From positions 1 to 41,385 of the forward strand of contig CAJXRZ010000051.1 in NCBI GenBank assembly GCA_913060515.1: a stretch of DNA of 41,385 nt, written 5' to 3'. Shown piece after piece: positions 38,307 through 41,385 of this stretch. Position 1 is the first letter of the stretch, and the number at the start of each line of letters is the position of its first letter. Under the pieces are notes generated by a model, which did not search any database, had not been told where the DNA came from, and saw only the letters and a list, made by a program, of their open reading frames with translations. Made by a program: the position numbers and the translations under genes. The stretch comes from an uncultured Pseudomonadota bacterium. Lineage in GTDB: Bacteria > Myxococcota_A > UBA796 > CAJQPC01.

Positions 38307-39235
38307 CCACTACTCCTCCCCTCCTCCTGCTCGCATTGACCCTCGCCACAGCGTGCAAGGGGCAGGCGCCGACGGAGGAGACGGACGAGCCTGTGAGCGT
38401 GGCCTCTCCCGGCTGCGAGACCGAGAGCCCCTACCTGGCTGGCGTTCAGCAGGTCACCTTTGACGCGGGCACTGAAGGAGATGGAGAGCGCGGCTTCTCC
38501 CTCACACTTCCCGCGGACTACGACTCCAGGGTGCCCCATCGCGTGGTCATCGGCTACGCCGGAACCAACTGGGTTGGGGAGCAGATCCGGCCCTACCTGA
38601 ACCTGGAATCCCAGGGCTCCACGGTCCCCACCCTCTACGTGTATCCAGACCCCCTCTGGCGGGACTTTGCCGGCTGGGGCAACCTGGGCGGCTGGACCCT
38701 GGGGCCCCACGCCACCCCCGCCGATGGCGAAGGAGACCTGTCTTTCACCAGTCAGATCCTGGATCATCTAGAAGAGACCCACTGCGTCGACACCGACCAG
38801 GTCTTCGTGACGGGCCACTCCTGGGGTGGCGACATGGCCCACGTGGCCGCTTGCTTCTTGGGCGATCGAATCACCGCCGCGGTTCCTGTGGCGGCGAACT
38901 CGCCCTATTGGTTCGATGACACGGGCAGCACCATCACCTGCCCAGGGGACGTGGCCGTCTGGAACCTCTTTGGGAGCGCCGACGACTACTTCACCAACCA
39001 GTCCTACCCCGGTGAGATCGGCGACCAAGGCCGGGACTTTTGGCTCACGGAGCTGGGCTGCGATGGCGTGGACCAGAACACCGCCCTTCCCTTCGGAGCC
39101 GAGGGTGAGTGTCTGGAGTACACAGGCTGTGAGTCAGTCCTGCGCTACTGCCTCTATGAGTCCTCAGCCGGCCACCAAGTGCCCAGCTACTACAGCGAGG
39201 CGACGATGGCGTGGTTCGACAGCTTCCAGGACTGA
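38303..39235 (+). CDS. CE1/PHB-depolymerase-like esterase lipoprotein
   Basis: A 310-residue protein starting at ATG 38303 after GGAG. The signal peptide ends in the lipobox LATAC. The alpha/beta-hydrolase nucleophile is in VTGHSWGGDMAHV, the probable acid in FGSADDYF, and the His in SSAGHQVPSYY. The layout (LPADYDS early, then nucleophile, then a Cys-rich tail with ECLEYTGC and VLRYC) fits feruloyl-esterase/PHB-depolymerase-type secreted enzymes. It probably hydrolyses polymer-linked esters outside the inner membrane; the substrate is not defined by the sequence. Confidence 0.85.
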   Translation: MATTPPLLLLALTLATACKGQAPTEETDEPVSVASPGCETESPYLAGVQQVTFDAGTEGDGERGFSLTLPADYDSRVPHRVVIGYAGTNWVGEQIRPYLNLESQGSTVPTLYVYPDPLWRDFAGWGNLGGWTLGPHATPADGEGDLSFTSQILDHLEETHCVDTDQVFVTGHSWGGDMAHVAACFLGDRITAAVPVAANSPYWFDDTGSTITCPGDVAVWNLFGSADDYFTNQSYPGEIGDQGRDFWLTELGCDGVDQNTALPFGAEGECLEYTGCESVLRYCLYESSAGHQVPSYYSEATMAWFDSFQD

Positions 39236-39239
39236 GCGG

Positions 39240-39740
39240 CTAGAGCCAGCGCTTGCGCTCAGGCTCCAAGTGGTGGGCCAGGTGGCCTTGGAGGCGCTCA
39301 AGATCCCCTTCTTCAACCGCCGACTTGGGGAGGATGGAGAAGCGCTTGCTGTCGATGAGCAGCAAGATGAAGTTGTCCGTCTCCAAGAAGGTCTTGAAGG
39401 TGCTGTAGGGCACCGAGCCGGTCTTGATCCAGGTCGTGGTCTCGATCTCATCGTCGGTGAACACCACAGAGATCGCCTCTTTGTACTTCTCGGCCAGCTG
39501 GTAGGCGCTGCGCCAAAAGAAGCGGCGAGAGAGGGTCAGTCCACCCACCAGCAGAGCGAGCATCAAGGGACCCCAGCCCAGGATGGCGTCCTGCCAAATC
39601 AGGAAGAGCCCAAAGAGCCCCACGGCAGAGACCAGGATCCAGTTGCCCTTCTCACCGATGGCCCGGTGATTCCAGAGCTCCGCGCTGGCCCGAAGGAACT
39701 GCTCCTCGGACAAGGCATAGGTGATGCGAACGGGCTCCAT
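39240..39740 (-). CDS. YcxB-like membrane protein
   Basis: A 166-residue protein starting at ATG 39740, four bases after GGAG; the much longer open frame upstream is antisense to an SDR gene and is rejected. Two membrane segments (about 35-75, WILVSAVGLFGLFLIW and LMLALLVGGLTL) are followed by the YcxB-like C-terminal domain: ISVVFTDDEIETTT, VPYSTFKTFLETDNFILLLI and FSILPKSAV. The role is unknown. It is divergent from the SDR-tetR pair across an 87-base region and convergent with the esterase. Confidence 0.85.
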   Translation of the reverse strand: MEPVRITYALSEEQFLRASAELWNHRAIGEKGNWILVSAVGLFGLFLIWQDAILGWGPLMLALLVGGLTLSRRFFWRSAYQLAEKYKEAISVVFTDDEIETTTWIKTGSVPYSTFKTFLETDNFILLLIDSKRFSILPKSAVEEGDLERLQGHLAHHLEPERKRWL

Positions 39741-39776
39741 GCTGCTCCGACTAACACCCTCACCCCATAGACAGGC

Positions 39777-39804
39777 TTGACACTTTAGAGCATGTGCGTA
39801 CATG
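39777..39804. promoter_or_regulatory. SDR-tetR promoter with palindromic TetR operator candidate
   Basis: TTGACA (39777-39782) is a perfect -35 box. The palindrome CATGT-GCGT-ACATG at 39791-39804 covers the place of the -10 box. The downstream transcription unit ends with a TetR gene, and TetR proteins usually bind such palindromes over their own promoter. Confidence 0.6.
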
Positions 39805-39827
39805 TTGACCAAGCAAAGGAACACAGC

Positions 39828-40721
39828 ATGTCTTGGAACTTCGAGAACATCCCCGACCAGAGCGGCCGCACAGCCATCGTCACCGGATCCAACACGGGCA
39901 TTGGCTTTGAGACCGCCAAGGCGCTGGCCTTGAAGGGAGCCGAGGTGATCTTGGCCTGCCGCACCCCCGCCAAGGGCTTGGACGCCGTCCAACGCATTCA
40001 AGCCGAGAGCCCCAACAGCACGGTGCGCTTTGAGCAGCTCGACCTCTCCGACTTGGACAATGTCTCTGCATTCGGTGAGCGCCTGAACGTCGCTGGCAAG
40101 CCCATCGACCTGCTCATCCTCAACGCCGGGGTGATGGTCCCTCCGGAGAGCAAGACCGCACAGGGCTTTGAGCTTCAGTTCGGAGTCAACCACCTGGGCC
40201 ACTTCGCCCTGACTGGCCACATGCTGCCTCTGCTCTCTGAGGGCGCACGTGTCGTCGTAGTGAGCAGCACAGCCGCCACTCAAGGCGCGATGAACTTTGA
40301 AGACCTGAACTTCGAGAAGCGCGGCTACAAGCCCTGGCCTGCCTACGGCCAGAGCAAGCTGGCCAACCAGCTCTTCGTGACCGAGCTTCAGCGTCAACTC
40401 CAGGCGGCTGGCAAGTCCCAGAAGGTGACCGCAGCCCACCCCGGCTGGACCTCCACCGACCTCCAGCGCACCTCTGGGGTCTTCGCCTTCTTCAACCCCT
40501 TCTTCGCCATGAAGGCGCCAAAGGGCGCCTTGCCCACTCTGCGCGCTGCCACCGACCCAGATGCCTCCCCTGCGGCCTACTTCGGACCCGACGGATTCAT
40601 GCAGATGCGCGGCTTCCCTACCCAGGTTCCCTTGCTGGACAAGGGCAAGGATCCTCAGGTCGCTCGGAAGCTCTGGGAGGTGAGTGAGAGCCTGACCCAG
40701 GTCCGTTACGGGCTGGTATGA
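39828..40721 (+). CDS. Short-chain dehydrogenase (retinol-dehydrogenase-like)
   Basis: A 297-residue SDR starting at ATG 39828, eight bases after AAGGA. Motifs are IVTGSNTGIG, LNAGVMVPP, the active-site VVVSSTAA and YGQSK. NHLGHFALTGHMLPLL and the overall length place it near the RDH/WWOX-like group of SDRs. It shares an ATGA overlap with the tetR gene, so the regulator is probably made from the same message and controls it through the palindrome at 39791. The substrate is unknown; lipophilic alcohols or aldehydes are usual for this group. Confidence 0.9.
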   Translation: MSWNFENIPDQSGRTAIVTGSNTGIGFETAKALALKGAEVILACRTPAKGLDAVQRIQAESPNSTVRFEQLDLSDLDNVSAFGERLNVAGKPIDLLILNAGVMVPPESKTAQGFELQFGVNHLGHFALTGHMLPLLSEGARVVVVSSTAATQGAMNFEDLNFEKRGYKPWPAYGQSKLANQLFVTELQRQLQAAGKSQKVTAAHPGWTSTDLQRTSGVFAFFNPFFAMKAPKGALPTLRAATDPDASPAAYFGPDGFMQMRGFPTQVPLLDKGKDPQVARKLWEVSESLTQVRYGLV

Positions 40722-41263
40722 CCCAGACTCCACCGGTACACACCGAGACTCTGCAGGCCGCCTTTCCGCTCTTCCTGCGCTTCGGCTACCGCAAGACCTC
40801 CATGGATGAGCTGGCCCGTGCTGCGGGAATCTCCCGGCAGGGGTTGTACCTGCGCTTTCCGAACAAGAAGGCGCTCTTCATCGCGATGGTGGACTACCTC
40901 TGCGAGAAAGTGGAGCAGCAACTCGAGCCAGCCTTTGCAGCCGATCCTCCCGATCTGGTCGCTGCTTTCGACGCCTACTTGGGCGCCTTTGTGGCCAGCG
41001 GAAGCACCCATGCAGCAGCCGACGAGATGGTAGAGGCGGCAACGAGTTTCAGGGGAGAGCGACTCCAAGCCCTGGAGTTGAGCTTCCGGACTCAGCTCGT
41101 GGATGCCCTTCGACCACACGCCAGAGCCGGCCTGAGCCCCCAAGACTTGGCGGCGATCTTGAGCGCCGCATCGCACGGTTTCAAGTACAGCAGCGAGAGC
41201 CGGCAGGCCTACCGAGACAACATGGCCAAGGCCGTGACACTGGCAAAAAGCGGCAGCCATTGA
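40718..41263 (+). CDS. TetR/AcrR-family transcriptional regulator
   Basis: A 181-residue protein starting at ATG 40718, overlapping the SDR stop as ATGA. The N-terminal HTH is clear: FLRFGYRKTSMDELARAAG followed by ISRQGLYLRFPNKKALF. The C-terminal helical domain is the ligand-binding part and has no recognisable specificity. It probably represses the SDR-tetR unit and perhaps the divergent YcxB-like gene. Confidence 0.92.
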   Translation: MTQTPPVHTETLQAAFPLFLRFGYRKTSMDELARAAGISRQGLYLRFPNKKALFIAMVDYLCEKVEQQLEPAFAADPPDLVAAFDAYLGAFVASGSTHAAADEMVEAATSFRGERLQALELSFRTQLVDALRPHARAGLSPQDLAAILSAASHGFKYSSESRQAYRDNMAKAVTLAKSGSH

Positions 41264-41317
41264 CATTGCAAGAGATTGTCTCTCCCCATTTGTGAAGGAG
41301 TGCGCTAAGAATGGCCC

Positions 41318-41385
41318 ATGCTGCTGACCTTAGCCCTACTCGCTTGCAACGGTTCCACCCCTGAGCCCCCCGCGGAGCCACCTCC
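41318..41385 (+). CDS. Short-signal lipoprotein, 3' partial
   Basis: The window ends in the start of a gene: MLLTLALLACNGSTPEPPAE. Cys10 follows a short signal with no basic residue, like several other genes here. There is no close ribosome binding site; the -10-like TAAGAA lies six bases before ATG 41318. GGAG at 41297 is too far away to be typical. Confidence 0.6.
   Translation, partial: MLLTLALLACNGSTPEPPAEPP

Noticed and set aside
39740-40733. Extension of the YcxB-like frame to 497 residues
   Set aside because: The upstream part is antisense to a clear SDR gene. A ribosome binding site and ATG at 39740 fit the family start.

Overview
The window looks like a GC-rich bacterial chromosome segment, most likely from a myxobacterium-like (Myxococcota or related deltaproteobacterial) lineage. 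The evidence is a PKN-type Ser/Thr kinase fused to a formylglycine-enzyme-like domain, a huge FG-GAP/MopE-repeat surface protein with a MYXO-CTERM-like tail, a CsgA-like short-chain dehydrogenase, and many lipoproteins. No phage, IS element or CRISPR array is visible. The first 43 bases are not genomic: they match an Illumina Nextera P5 adapter with its i5 index, so the left edge is a contig end with untrimmed adapter.

Layout. 45-1619: 3' part of the kinase/FGE gene. 1620-5967 (minus): a sigma-54 type AAA+ activator followed by three lipoprotein genes, two of them paralogues flanking the third. 6075-10569 (plus): a small lipoprotein with a UUCG terminator, then a giant surface protein split by one in-frame TAA. 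10689-18495 (plus): a tight run of lipA, E1-beta, E2, E1-alpha-like, lpd, tmk, lipB and serS, followed by tRNA-Ser(UGA), tRNA-Ser(GCU), tRNA-Arg(ACG) and a strong terminator. It supplies lipoate synthesis (LipB, LipA), the lipoylated E2 and the E3 that reoxidises it, but the E1-alpha has lost the thiamine-diphosphate/Mg motif and the thymidylate kinase lacks the Walker A lysine.

19003-23176: a TlpA-like thioredoxin lipoprotein, then (minus) a copper-type csoR - permease/HMA2 - small membrane protein operon behind two CsoR operators, and a 5'-truncated type B carboxylesterase. 23250-29559: a two-CxxCH lipoprotein, several unknown lipoproteins, an HExxH-YkgJ fusion, a methyltransferase, an SRPBCC protein and a large lipoprotein that seems to start at CTG. 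29648-31982 (plus): two SDR enzymes and a TonB-family protein.

32027-35943 (minus): a radical SAM/SPASM enzyme preceded by an Nfu-type Fe-S carrier, then two tandem lipoproteins joining calcium-type DxDGDG repeats to a thioredoxin fold. 36123-41385: hemE, a MORN-like lipoprotein behind a near-consensus sigma-54 promoter, a CE1/PHB-depolymerase-like esterase lipoprotein, a YcxB-like membrane protein divergent from an SDR-tetR pair with a palindromic operator candidate, and the first codons of another lipoprotein.

Recurrent themes are very short lipoprotein signal peptides (Cys at residue 8-11 with no basic residue), frequent GTG/TTG starts overlapping the previous stop, and a few genes with a -10-like box six bases before the start codon and no Shine-Dalgarno sequence. 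All functions are read from motifs; no database search was run.
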